This document shows positions 1-7,864 of a DNA stretch of 64,000 nucleotides, piece by piece. How positions within the stretch are numbered: the stretch's first letter is position 1; every line of letters begins with the position of its first letter. Position numbers and translations under genes: made by a program. The notes beneath the pieces were generated by a model. It was not told the origin of the DNA, made no database searches, and worked only from the letters and a program-made list of their open reading frames with translations. This stretch comes from Planctomycetota bacterium (GTDB taxonomy: Bacteria > Planctomycetota > Phycisphaerae > Phycisphaerales > UBA1924). The DNA lies in the NCBI GenBank assembly GCA_018242605.1, contig JAFEBP010000004.1:186001-250000 (forward strand). The letters are read 5' to 3'.

Positions 1-1
1 C

Positions 2-1534
2 TACGCCGGCGCAGGCACCCTCCTCTACATGTTCAACCCAGATGAGACCTGGTCGAGCCTGCCGCAAAGTCCTCTCAACGGCGTCCGCTCCGTCCGCGGC
101 TCAACATCCCGCGGCGTCTGCGAAACCGAAACCCACTATCTCGGCGCGGGCCATGGCAATGTTTCCGTTGTCAGCTTTTGGAACGGCTCGCAATGGAGCG
201 ACTCCACCGGCTTCGTCCGGAACTTGAGCGGCAACGTCTGCGAGTTCCGCGACGGAGACTACCTCGCCTGCCCCGAGTACATCTACCACGGCGTGCAGAA
301 CGGCGCCATCATCCTCGTCGGCGGCGCTAACGCCTCGCGCAACCCGGTCGCCATCGCAAAATCCTCTTGCTACGCCATCTGCGCTCACGCCGGCGGAGTC
401 CTCGCGGCCGGTGTTTTGACCGAACTCGGAGGCGCTCCGGGCGTCAACGTCGCTTGGTTCAGCGGCACCACGTGGAAGACGCTCGGCCCCGGCTTCCCGA
501 CCAGGCACATCGTCGCCCTCGCCGGAGACGACGAGGACCTCTACGTCGGCTCCAGTTACAGCGACTATGAAGCCCAGCGCGACGTCTATCAGGTCTACCG
601 CCGCCACAACGGCGTCGTGACCCGAATTCTCCAGCCCACCGGCGGCTTGAACTCACTCTGCCAAACCCCCGCCGGCGTCTTCGCCTCCCACTCCGGCCAA
701 GTCCAGCAATACAACGGCATCTACTGGACCACGATGCCCAATCCCGGCAGCGTCGCGCCCTCCCGCCTCATCGAGTTCCGCGGCGAACTCCTCGCCGCCA
801 CCAGCGTCGGCCTCTTCCGCTACTCGCAAGGCTGGGTCAACATCACCACCACGCCCATCACCACCATGGCCGTCGGCGGCGACAACCTCTTCGTCGGTGG
901 TTCATTCACCTCCATCAACGGCGTGACCGCTTCCCGCATCGCCCGCTGGGACGGCGCTCAGTTCTCGCCCCTGGGCGACGGTCTCGAGGCCGCTCCGTTC
1001 GACATCACCACCGACGGCGCCCGCGCCTGGGTCTGCCTCAACCGCCAGGTGCGTGAGTTCTCCGGCTCCGCGTGGACCGTGATCGGTGAGGTCCCCTCCC
1101 TCAACGGCGATTGGATAGGGAAGTTGAAGTACAGCCGCGAACGCCTGTACGCCATCGGCTCCTTCTCTCAGATGAACGGCGTCAACGCTGCCGACCTGGC
1201 CGTGTGGGATGGCCACCAATGGCAACCAATGACCGCCGGCGCCTTCGCCACCACCATCAACAACGCCATGCTTGAAGTTGGCAACGACCTGCTCTTCACC
1301 GGCCAGTTCCACGCCGACACCAACGAACCCTGGAACCCCATCGCCCGCTGGGGCCGCGCCCCCTCCCTCCCCCGCTCCGACATCGACTGCAACGGCGGCG
1401 TCGACGGCTCCGATGTCTCCGCCTTCTTTGACCTCTGGGAACGCGGCTCCGTCCTCGCCGATATCAACGACGACGGCGCAGTCGACGGAACCGACTCCGC
1501 CGACTTCTTCTACCTCTGGGAACAAGGCCGCTGA
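2..1534 (+). CDS. Exported beta-propeller-like protein with C-terminal dockerin-type tail (5' partial)
   Basis: The reading frame is open from the left window edge, so the gene begins upstream and its signal peptide is not visible; the Met at 29 is probably internal. The visible 510 residues hold recurring blocks of the form GGSFTSINGV...ARWDG.QF.PLG (for example ARWDGAQFSPLGDG and LAVWDGHQWQPM), spaced as in a multi-bladed beta-propeller of the kind common in planctomycete extracellular proteins. The last ~50 residues carry two calcium-loop repeats (DIDCNGGVDGSDVSAFF and DINDDGAVDGTDSADFF), each followed by an L-W-E segment. This is a dockerin/EF-hand tail. It ends in WEQGR rather than the Gly-Cys terminus of the two other tagged proteins here. 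The likely location is extracellular or cell surface. Substrate or partner is unknown. Confidence 0.8.
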   Translation, partial: YAGAGTLLYMFNPDETWSSLPQSPLNGVRSVRGSTSRGVCETETHYLGAGHGNVSVVSFWNGSQWSDSTGFVRNLSGNVCEFRDGDYLACPEYIYHGVQNGAIILVGGANASRNPVAIAKSSCYAICAHAGGVLAAGVLTELGGAPGVNVAWFSGTTWKTLGPGFPTRHIVALAGDDEDLYVGSSYSDYEAQRDVYQVYRRHNGVVTRILQPTGGLNSLCQTPAGVFASHSGQVQQYNGIYWTTMPNPGSVAPSRLIEFRGELLAATSVGLFRYSQGWVNITTTPITTMAVGGDNLFVGGSFTSINGVTASRIARWDGAQFSPLGDGLEAAPFDITTDGARAWVCLNRQVREFSGSAWTVIGEVPSLNGDWIGKLKYSRERLYAIGSFSQMNGVNAADLAVWDGHQWQPMTAGAFATTINNAMLEVGNDLLFTGQFHADTNEPWNPIARWGRAPSLPRSDIDCNGGVDGSDVSAFFDLWERGSVLADINDDGAVDGTDSADFFYLWEQGR

Positions 1535-1950
1535 CCCCCTCGCCCCCATGACCCCCGCCTCAGTTCAGCGGCGGGTGACATCGACATCCCATTCCATCGC
1601 AGGTCATCGCCCTGGACGCCCTCGATGCCGAACGTGCAAAACCACCCAAAGCACAAAACCCCCGACGCCCCGACTGAGCGAAGGCTCTGCGCAGCGAAGT
1701 CCGGGATCGCCCGCAGCGATATCGCACCACCCCACCCAAAACCCATGGACAGCATCCCGCGAGCCACTCCCGCGCTCGCTTCATTTCTGAACACCCACAG
1801 TGGCCAACACCCTCCGTCCCGCCACCCCCTCCGCCCCAACGACGCCGACCGGCTCCAGCCCCGCAGCAAACCAACGCCGCCGCGGCGTCGCGCAACCCGT
1901 GGAACCAACGCCCTCCTCTTCCCGCCCCAGCCGAAGCAGAGCAACCGTCG
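1535..1950. other. Intergenic spacer holding repeat copy A
   Basis: This 416-bp spacer lies between the convergent ends of two dockerin-tagged genes. Most of it is copy A of the intergenic repeat described separately. Long open frames exist on the minus strand, but several frames stay open at once because of the high GC, and none has a convincing start. No tRNA or T-run terminator is seen. Confidence 0.6.
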
Positions 1951-1955
1951 TCAGC
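1590..1955 (-). repeat. Intergenic repeat family, copy A (about 365 bp)
   Basis: The segment is clearly related along its length to 4268-4645 (copy C), and its first 75-90 bp also match 3420-3575 (copy B). The shared core runs from about 1595 to 1669 on the plus strand (catcgcaggt...gacgcc). A second shared block, aacccgtggaacc followed by cttcccgccccagcc, lies near 1895-1935. The minus strand is taken as the sense direction because conceptual peptides are conserved between A and C there (IPDFAAQSLR, GREE..GSTGCAT). That does not prove coding. The copy reaches the stop codon of the 1951-3282 gene, so its edge touches that gene's 3' end. Function is unknown. Confidence 0.65.
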
Positions 1956-3282
1956 ACCCGCCCGCCTCCCACGCCGCGAAGAACGAATCCACGTCCGCCC
2001 CGTCCACGCCCCCATCCGCGTTGACATCCGCATCGCACTGCCCCGTCTCCCATCGATCAAAGAACGCCGACACGTCCCCGCCATCCACTCCGCCGTCCTG
2101 GTTGAAGTCCGCCGGACACTCCAGGCACGCGCACACCGTCAGCGCCGCGGCGTCGCTGGTCACGCTGCCGCAAGCATTGGTCACGACGCAGTCGTACGCA
2201 CCCGCATCCGCCCCCGAGGGACTCGTGATCGCGAGCGTCGGCGTCGCCGCACTCGGATTGAATGCAACGTCGATCGCGATGCCGTTGCGCCGCCACGCAT
2301 AGGCGAACGGGGCCGCGCCGTCGTTGGCAACGGTAAACGACACCGAAGGCTGAAGGGCACACACCTGCTGCGGCAGCGGCGGTGCCGTGATGGTGGGGCA
2401 CGCGGCGGGCAAAAGCGCCATGTAGTAGCCTCCGCGTGCGTCCGTAGCGCCAAAGCCGCCCGACGAGCCCGACCCCATCGCGCTCCCCTCCATGTGGATC
2501 GAATACGTCACGCCCGGGGACACCCGGAACGAAGGTCGGGATGGATAGGTCAGCAACCTGGACGAGTTGTAGATCGTGTCGGACCGGACCATCGTGGGCT
2601 GCGGGGGAGCGACAATCGTGGCCTGGTGGAGGATGGTGCCTCCCACGCTGAGCCGCGCCTGCAAGGAAGCCGAGCCGCCGACGGATGCGGTGCTCGTCGA
2701 ACGCCCCGCGTAGGAGTTCGCACCCATTTCCGATGGGAAGACCGGAGTGAACGTCAACACACAGGCGGAGGTCACGCGGAACGACGCATCCACCGCGAGT
2801 GAAATCGAAGCGGATCCCCCGCCGTCCCCAGCCAACATCGAATCTCCTCCCGCGCTCGCGCTGACCCTCGCGCTGAGCGACGACCGAACCCAGTACAGGT
2901 CCACTTGGGTGCTCATCGCGGCGTTGGGGCTGGCCCCGTTGGGCGTGGTCCAGTATTGACTCCATTGGCCTGCCGAGCTTCCCGCCGGAACGATCGTCTC
3001 GGGTAGGATGAACGACCCCGGAACCGTGGAGTTGACGCCCGGCCCGTTCGCGGTGGCCGTGCCATTGGCCTGCACGGCCGCGGTGACATCGGTGAACTCC
3101 TGGGCAGACGCTCGCGAGCCGATTCCCGCCCAGACGCAGACGCCCGCGACTGTCCAGCACAGTCCGAACACGTTCCGTGGCGAATGAGCGGCCCGCCGGA
3201 CCGTTGGTGCGTCGGAGAGGCGGAGGGACACGAACGGCCAAGGTCCGGAACGAAGGTTCGAAGCATCGATCGGGCAGTGCAT
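1951..3282 (-). CDS. Secreted protein with Ig-like domain and GC-type dockerin tail
   Basis: This is a 443-residue exported protein. A hydrophobic stretch near residues 38-58 is followed by a signal-peptidase-like site (RASAQEF around 60). The long N-terminus before it suggests that a downstream GTG could be the real start. The middle is Ser/Gly/Ala-rich with beta-type composition. Residues ~300-395 read as an immunoglobulin-like module: paired cysteines, the WRRNG motif, and the DAGAYDCVVTNACG signature of I-set-like domains. The C-terminus has two EF-hand/dockerin loops (DFNQDGGVDGGDVSAFF and DVNADGGVDGADVDSFF) and ends in GGC. NCBI uses the name 'GC-type dockerin domain-anchored protein' for such proteins. 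It converges with the preceding plus-strand gene across repeat A. Confidence 0.8.
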   Translation of the reverse strand: MHCPIDASNLRSGPWPFVSLRLSDAPTVRRAAHSPRNVFGLCWTVAGVCVWAGIGSRASAQEFTDVTAAVQANGTATANGPGVNSTVPGSFILPETIVPAGSSAGQWSQYWTTPNGASPNAAMSTQVDLYWVRSSLSARVSASAGGDSMLAGDGGGSASISLAVDASFRVTSACVLTFTPVFPSEMGANSYAGRSTSTASVGGSASLQARLSVGGTILHQATIVAPPQPTMVRSDTIYNSSRLLTYPSRPSFRVSPGVTYSIHMEGSAMGSGSSGGFGATDARGGYYMALLPAACPTITAPPLPQQVCALQPSVSFTVANDGAAPFAYAWRRNGIAIDVAFNPSAATPTLAITSPSGADAGAYDCVVTNACGSVTSDAAALTVCACLECPADFNQDGGVDGGDVSAFFDRWETGQCDADVNADGGVDGADVDSFFAAWEAGGC

Positions 3283-3677
3283 GAAACGATTCTCCTTTTC
3301 CGCGTCGGTTGCGGGGGTCGACTCAACGACCGCTCCAAAAAGACTAGGCGGCCTCCAAAATCACGGCATGACCCGCCCCGGCGACAAGTATCGAATGTCC
3401 CCGTGGATAGACAGCATCGACACCCCCGTGCCATCACAGGTCGTCGCTCTGGACGACCTCGATGCCGAGCGTGAAAAGCCTCACGAAGCACCAAGCCCCC
3501 CGACGCCGCTACGAACACAGCCTCCGCGCAACAAACACGAGGGTCGCCCCCAGCAACACCGCAGCCTAGAAACACCGCCTTCCGCCGCCCGATCGTGCAA
3601 TACACTCTCGCCACGACGACCCAATCCGTCCCGTATAAGTAATGAACCAAGTCAGAGTTTCACAGCACAGTTAAACA
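3283..3677. other. Spacer with repeat copy B
   Basis: This 395-bp region lies upstream of the small membrane protein gene and of the divergent Ig/dockerin gene, so both promoters should lie here. Its middle third is repeat copy B (3420-3575). The stretch from about 3585 to 3677 is less GC-rich. No gene or RNA was recognised. Confidence 0.5.
3420..3575 (-). repeat. Intergenic repeat family, copy B (short copy)
   Basis: Positions 3432-3507 match the 75-bp core of copies A and C with scattered substitutions. A further match to copy C (cgcccccagcaacaccgca) lies near 3546-3566. The core holds a perfect 7-bp inverted repeat, GGTCGTC at 3439-3445 and GACGACC at 3452-3458, with a 6-nt loop. The second half seen in copies A and C is missing, so B is truncated. 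Confidence 0.55.
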
Positions 3678-4247
3678 ATGACAAACCGCGCCAAGACAGT
3701 CTCGTTGCTGATAAGCGCTGGCCTAAATGCGTTGCTGATGGTCGCACTAATTGTGAACCGCTCGTCGGTTGAAAAAGTGGATGATGACAGCCACCCCTGC
3801 TTCGATAGTCTGTATCTCAACTGCATGCTGGGAACGAACGCTCAGTCTCAGGACGATCTGCTCCGCGAGTCCCTTCGCTCCCCATCGTTCGCCGCTGCTC
3901 TGTTGTGCGCAGACCCTTCGGCGCTGCTGGCGGAGACGGAATACGCTGAGTGTGGCATCGATCGAATTAACAAAGTAGTAGTTGATTTCCTTGCAAAAAA
4001 GCCCGGCATCTCCACGAATCAGTGTTCAGTGAAACTCGCAGTGATCTCTCGGCTCGGCGACACGGCGCGAGTGACTTATGGCACCAACTCAGGCTGGTTT
4101 TTTCGCCGGACGTACGCAGTCGTGACGTCCGACCAAATAAGAGACCTTGCGCGGCGCTGGCTTGTATCCGCGTATGGCACCGATCACGAATATGACAGAG
4201 GCAAGTGGATAACCGAGGTGGCTTCGAGCCTTCGGCAACTGGACTAG
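3678..4247 (+). CDS. Small membrane-anchored hypothetical protein
   Basis: This is a 189-residue protein with one N-terminal membrane segment (residues ~8-27, SLLISAGLNALLMVALIV) followed by a soluble domain that is probably outside the cytoplasm. It has cysteines near 42, 49, 77, 91 and 115. I do not recognise the family. Base composition is visibly less GC-rich than the T2SS or glmS genes, and codon use is looser, as in its neighbours to 6.46 kb. Together with the flanking repeats and IS remnant this suggests an acquired or fast-evolving accessory segment. The frame is clean and the GC drop is specific to this stretch, so I take it as a real gene. Confidence 0.6.
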   Translation: MTNRAKTVSLLISAGLNALLMVALIVNRSSVEKVDDDSHPCFDSLYLNCMLGTNAQSQDDLLRESLRSPSFAAALLCADPSALLAETEYAECGIDRINKVVVDFLAKKPGISTNQCSVKLAVISRLGDTARVTYGTNSGWFFRRTYAVVTSDQIRDLARRWLVSAYGTDHEYDRGKWITEVASSLRQLD

Positions 4248-4829
4248 AGGCAAGGACTGCTCTCCTACTCCCCACGCCATCGCAGGTCGTCGCCCTGAAC
4301 GACCTCGATGCCGAACGTGCAAGCCCACCCAAAGCACCAAACCCCCCGACGCCGGACTGGTCGCAGGCTCTGCGCAGCGAAGTCCGGGATCGCCCTCAGC
4401 AACACCGCACCACCCACCCGATATCTCCTGGCAGCCAGTCCATGCACCCCTCCCGCGCCAACTTCACTCCTCAGCACCCCAGGAGCCCCGCGGCCCCCGT
4501 CGCGCCACCCTCTTCGCCACCAACGGGGGCGACGGGCTGTCGCCACGGGTACAGCGACGCTGCCCTGAGCGTTGCGCAACCCGTGGAACCGATGCTCTGT
4601 TCTTCCCGCCCCAGCCGGGACGGAGGAACCGGCGTCAACATCACAAAATCCCGAATACTCTCGGCCCTCAGCCCGGGCTTCTCACCTCGCTCGCAACAAC
4701 CGGCTCCCAATCCCGTAAGATACTCGCGTGGAAACGATGCAGTCCTCAGGCTCCTCGACGATTGTGAACTAGCCGCCGCATGAGCGGCATGAGCCGAAAC
4801 ACGCAGCGGACACCCGAGGTAAACGCTCA
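4248..4829. other. Spacer with repeat copy C
   Basis: This 582-bp spacer lies between two small accessory genes. About 380 bp of it is repeat copy C. The rest (about 4646-4829) shows no recognisable gene. It should hold the promoter of the ankyrin gene, but I see no clear -35/-10 pair. Confidence 0.55.
4268..4645 (-). repeat. Intergenic repeat family, copy C (about 375 bp)
   Basis: This copy is related to copy A over its whole length. The best-conserved parts are the core (4279-4353), the ctctgcgcagcgaagtccgg block near 4370-4388, and the far end (gcgcaacccgtggaacc with cttcccgccccagcc, about 4573-4615). The core inverted repeat GGTCGT (4285-4290) / ACGACC (4299-4304) is kept. Minus-strand conceptual peptides match copy A in two different frames, so a single intact protein is unlikely. 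Confidence 0.65.
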
Positions 4830-5420
4830 GTGAAGGTGAATCGTCCCATCGTGTGGTGCCTGCCGCTGTGTTGTATGGTCGCGATCGCGGTCTGGTACGC
4901 GATTCCGCCTTCGCCAATCTCGGCCGCGCAGCGCGGTGATTTGGAAGGACTCAAGCGGGCTCTCCAGTCAGGCCGAGATGTGAACATGGTGTACGTGCCG
5001 TTCGGTCCGGATGCTCGTCCAGGCTGGACGCCGCTCATGTTCGCGATGGCAAAGGCAGATGTTGAAGCGGTACGGTTTCTGATTGAAAATGGGGCCGATC
5101 CGTCATACGCGACCAAAGAGGGCGTGACGCCGCTTCGGGCTGCAGTCTGGTATGGTCAATCACAGGAAGACAGGACGTGTGCCTGTATAGAGATTGTGGC
5201 GAGAGCGGGCGGCGACGTAAATGCCCAGGATTGTACGGGATTATCGCCGCTTCACATCGCAGTGGGGCAACGAAAGTGTCAAGTCGTCGCGAAGTTCCTT
5301 GAGTGTGGAGGGGATGTGAAGCGGAAGGCCGGCGATGGAACTTCGTTGCTAGCTCACGCAAGGTGCTATGGTGAAAATGACTGCGTGATAAAACTACTAG
5401 TTGCCCATGGGGCGGATTAG
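4830..5420 (+). CDS. Membrane-anchored ankyrin-repeat protein
   Basis: This 196-residue protein starts at GTG (MKVNRPIVW). An N-terminal hydrophobic segment at residues ~7-26 is a signal anchor, or a signal peptide ending near SAAQ. It is followed by ankyrin repeats: AAQRGDLEGLKRALQSGRDVN, GWTPLMFAMAKADVEAVRFLIENGADP, GVTPLRAAVWYG..., GLSPLHIAVGQRKCQVVAKFLECGGDV, and a final partial repeat ending in LLVAHGAD. The ankyrin stack would sit in the periplasm and act as a protein-binding surface. It ends right after a GAD turn, so the last repeat lacks its second half; this may be natural or a truncation. GC is lower than in the flanking core genes. Confidence 0.8.
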   Translation: MKVNRPIVWCLPLCCMVAIAVWYAIPPSPISAAQRGDLEGLKRALQSGRDVNMVYVPFGPDARPGWTPLMFAMAKADVEAVRFLIENGADPSYATKEGVTPLRAAVWYGQSQEDRTCACIEIVARAGGDVNAQDCTGLSPLHIAVGQRKCQVVAKFLECGGDVKRKAGDGTSLLAHARCYGENDCVIKLLVAHGAD

Positions 5421-5437
5421 GGTAGCTCTGGCGCCTT

Positions 5438-5737
5438 TCACAATGACGGATCGAGGTGCCGATGGCAGATAAGGATACATCCAAGGGTGAAAGAGACTTG
5501 GCGTATGGGATCGCGGCGTTGTTCGCAGACGCGGAGGGGACAAAACTGGTGCAACCAAGCGATGGTGCGGTCGCCGATCCAACGGAAGGCGCCCAGGTAA
5601 CGATTCTCGTCGGCACCGCGTTCCGTGAGCCGGTTCTCGATGCCCCGGGTACCCAGCGCGACGAGGTTGCTGTTCCACGTGTGCGCCTTGTCGGCCACCG
5701 CCGCGTCGGAGCGATGGAGCGGCACGCTCCGGCACAT
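5438..5737 (-). pseudogene. Decayed IS5-family transposase C-terminus
   Basis: Read on the minus strand, this ~100-residue frame looks like the C-terminal catalytic end of an IS5/IS427-type DDE transposase. It has ADKAHTWNSNLVALGTRGIE (compare the ADKAY...L..RGI block) followed by RWIGDRTIAWLHQFCPLRV and SFTLGCILICHRHL, which parallel the RW.VERT.AWL..FRRLR and L..A..CR.L blocks. The catalytic glutamate of the RW.VERT block is replaced by Asp (IGDR). An in-frame stop lies just upstream (5744-5746), and no N-terminal half or terminal inverted repeats were found. This is a fragment, not a working element. The overlapping plus-strand frame (5456-5812) is its shadow. Confidence 0.65.
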
Positions 5738-5887
5738 CCCATCTCACGGGGCAGCAGATTCCAAATACCGACAGGCCATGTGAATCGTCGGGACAATTTC
5801 GCGAGTCGCTGAAACGACAATGAGGCCCACTGGAGTCAACAAATCGTCCAGAGAATCCACAATATCCTCAAGAAGATAGCGTCAGGC

Positions 5888-6463
5888 ATGCCCGGCATCC
5901 GATGGCTTGTTCTCGTTTCCGCGGCATTCTGTTCAATAGTGCTTCCGCTCATAGTTTGGCTACTACTGATGTTTCCGAGGATTTCGTGGTATGACATTGA
6001 CCCGGCACAGCTGAAAACACAAAGATCCTCTTACTCAATGCGAATAACATCGAGTAGCATCGATTGGTCGCAGAGAAGCCAGGTGGTACGCGGCGTGCTG
6101 CGGGTGGGATGGCCATTCGACTCCTATGAAATAGACTATTTTTGGCGAACAACGTGGGCCACAAATGAAGTTGTTATTCGACCTGTGTATACCAGCCCGG
6201 GCGGGCTGTCACGAGGCGTTGTTTCCGTTCGGCCTCTTGTGATGAACGCATTCGGCGCGTTTGTTATTTGGCTGGTGGTGTTTTATCTGTTTGACGTCAC
6301 CATTTCTTGGCTCGGCAAACGCATCCGATTAAGAGCATTAACGGTGGGCCGAATTCGCGGCGTGGAGTGCCCCTACTGCGGATACAGCAGAAGTGGTTTG
6401 GTGGCCGACAAGTGTCCCGAGTGTGGCTGCGACCTGCCCATACCAGCGCCGGCAGATCGCTAG
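5888..6463 (+). CDS. Membrane protein with C-terminal zinc ribbon
   Basis: This 191-residue protein has two membrane segments, residues ~4-28 (LVLVSAAFCSIVLPLIVWLL) and ~120-140 (FGAFVIWLVVFYLFDVTISW), with a domain of about 85 residues between them that should face outward. The C-terminus, on the cytoplasmic side, is a rubredoxin-like zinc ribbon: CPYCGYSRSGLVADKCPECG, with four cysteines in two C-x2-C pairs. Tails of the form CP.CGYDLRGL....CPECG recur on many planctomycete membrane proteins of unknown role. Function is unknown. GC is lower than average for the window. Confidence 0.7.
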   Translation: MPGIRWLVLVSAAFCSIVLPLIVWLLLMFPRISWYDIDPAQLKTQRSSYSMRITSSSIDWSQRSQVVRGVLRVGWPFDSYEIDYFWRTTWATNEVVIRPVYTSPGGLSRGVVSVRPLVMNAFGAFVIWLVVFYLFDVTISWLGKRIRLRALTVGRIRGVECPYCGYSRSGLVADKCPECGCDLPIPAPADR

Positions 6464-6542
6464 TCGTCCTGAACAACTGCTCCGCCCGCGACCTCCTGCC
6501 TGTACTTCAACGTCGAACGGCGGGTGGCCTCGACGTCCCCGT

Positions 6543-6573
6543 CCCACCGCAGTTCGTCGCCCTGGAGGACCTC
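6543..6573 (-). repeat. Possible degenerate repeat remnant, copy D
   Basis: About 30 bp (around ccaccgcagttcgtcgccct) matches the core of the A/B/C repeat with several mismatches. The similarity then fades into low-complexity C-rich sequence. It sits in the 282-bp spacer before the HTH gene. It could be chance similarity in GC-rich DNA. Confidence 0.3.
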
Positions 6574-6707
6574 ACACCATTCCCGAACCCCACGAAACAC
6601 GCCTGCGCTCGCAGCGCAACCACCCCCTCACCCACAATTCCACGCTCCCTAACCCCAGCCCCCACAACCACTTACGCACCTTTTTCGTTCGTAACCAAAC
6701 AAATACC

Positions 6708-6735
6708 TTGCACATCCGCTCAAAATCCGTACACT
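6708..6735 (+). promoter_or_regulatory. Probable sigma70-type promoter
   Basis: TTGCAC (6708-6713) and TACACT (6730-6735) are separated by 16 bp within a locally AT-richer patch. A transcript would start near 6742, only a few bases before the GTG at 6746, so the message would be almost leaderless. Confidence 0.45.
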
Positions 6736-6745
6736 CTTCTCCTGA

Positions 6746-7606
6746 GTGGAGCATTCCTATCCCAACTCCTCCGAGGCTTCCCTCCTCTTCCGGCCCACCG
6801 ATGAGCGTCAGGTGGCCGAGATCCTCAATGATCTCTCCGACATCGACGGTCATCTGAGCGACCTAGCCGCCAAGTACAAGACCACTCTCCCCGCCCTGGT
6901 CGTCTGGATCAACACCCCCGAAGTTCAGGACCGCCTCAACCAGATCAGCAACACCGACATTCAGCTCGTGCGCCGTAAGGCCACCGCGCAGCTCGGCCGC
7001 GCCCTGAGCGTCGCCGTCCGCATCATGATGACCTTCGAGTGCTACGAGGCCCGGGTACTCGTGAGCCCCAACAACATGGCCCACATCGAGATGCGCCGCC
7101 GCGCGGCCGAGACCGCCCGCCGCGCTGCCGCCCTCGTCCTGCGCCTCTCCCGCGCCCCGGACTACACCACCCCCTCCCGCCTCCCGCGAGAACGCGCTGC
7201 CCCGCGCCCGCAACCCGCGCTTCCGCAGGAGTCGCCCGACCTCCGCGAACTCCAGGAACTGTTTAACTCCCTGGGCTTCACCGCGCCCGCCGCCGAGCCC
7301 CAACCCGCCTCGCAACAGACCCTTCCGCCCGAGCCCATCGCGCCGGAACACATCGCCCCGTCCCCGGCGCCATCACCACCCGCAGCGGCCCACACACCCG
7401 CGGAAGCCAGCGCGCCCCCCATCACCTCCACACCCCCCGCATTTCCCGGGAATTCCGCCGCTCCGCGGCCTCAATTCACTTCCTCTTCTCCAGTCTCAAC
7501 CCCGTCGCCCGCGCCTGTTCCACAACAGGCCTCATCCGCGCCCCAACTTCCAGCGACCAACAAACCTCCGGTACCCATCACGCCGCCGCGGCGACAAGCC
7601 GGGTAG
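6746..7606 (+). CDS. HTH-like protein with long Pro/Ala-rich tail
   Basis: The protein is 286 residues from a GTG start. Residues ~18-60 (DERQVAEILNDLSDIDGHLS then DLAAKYKTTLPALVVWINTP) read as a helix-turn-helix of the kind used to test a position-specific recognition helix. A helical segment follows (~70-135) with many Arg, ending in an RRRAAETARRAAALVLRL amphipathic stretch. From about residue 150 to the end the sequence is almost entirely Pro, Ala, Ser, Gln and Thr, a disordered tail. It is possibly a DNA-binding regulator. The family is not recognised beyond the HTH. The start is supported by promoter placement, since no Shine-Dalgarno is visible. Downstream there is a 258-bp gap with no gene. 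Confidence 0.6.
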   Translation: MEHSYPNSSEASLLFRPTDERQVAEILNDLSDIDGHLSDLAAKYKTTLPALVVWINTPEVQDRLNQISNTDIQLVRRKATAQLGRALSVAVRIMMTFECYEARVLVSPNNMAHIEMRRRAAETARRAAALVLRLSRAPDYTTPSRLPRERAAPRPQPALPQESPDLRELQELFNSLGFTAPAAEPQPASQQTLPPEPIAPEHIAPSPAPSPPAAAHTPAEASAPPITSTPPAFPGNSAAPRPQFTSSSPVSTPSPAPVPQQASSAPQLPATNKPPVPITPPRRQAG

Positions 7607-7864
7607 TCCACGGTGATGCCTGCACTCACTCCGCACATCCCGTTCACTCCCATACCGCCATGATGCCCGGCGATTAGCGTCCCGCTCTCCCGGGCACACC
7701 CTCATCCGTTCCCGCGCGCCGCCCCCCCGCGCACCCGTCGCCATCGCCCCGCGCGATCCCGGTGTTCGCTGCGCCCCCACCGGCCCGCACGCCCCAAACC
7801 TCGCGACGCCCCGATTCCCATTTCGCTCTTCGTTTTTCGCTGTCACCCCCTACCCTCTCCCTAC

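Noticed and set aside
4265..4579. Minus-strand frame with conserved peptide IPDFAAQSLRP in repeat copy C (also 1510-1944 in copy A)
   Set aside because: Peptide similarity between copies occurs in more than one frame and follows from DNA similarity. No shared full-length frame, start or Shine-Dalgarno, so kept as a repeat rather than genes.
5456..5812. 118-residue plus-strand frame over the IS fragment
   Set aside because: No family features. The minus strand carries the transposase pattern, and this frame is its complement.
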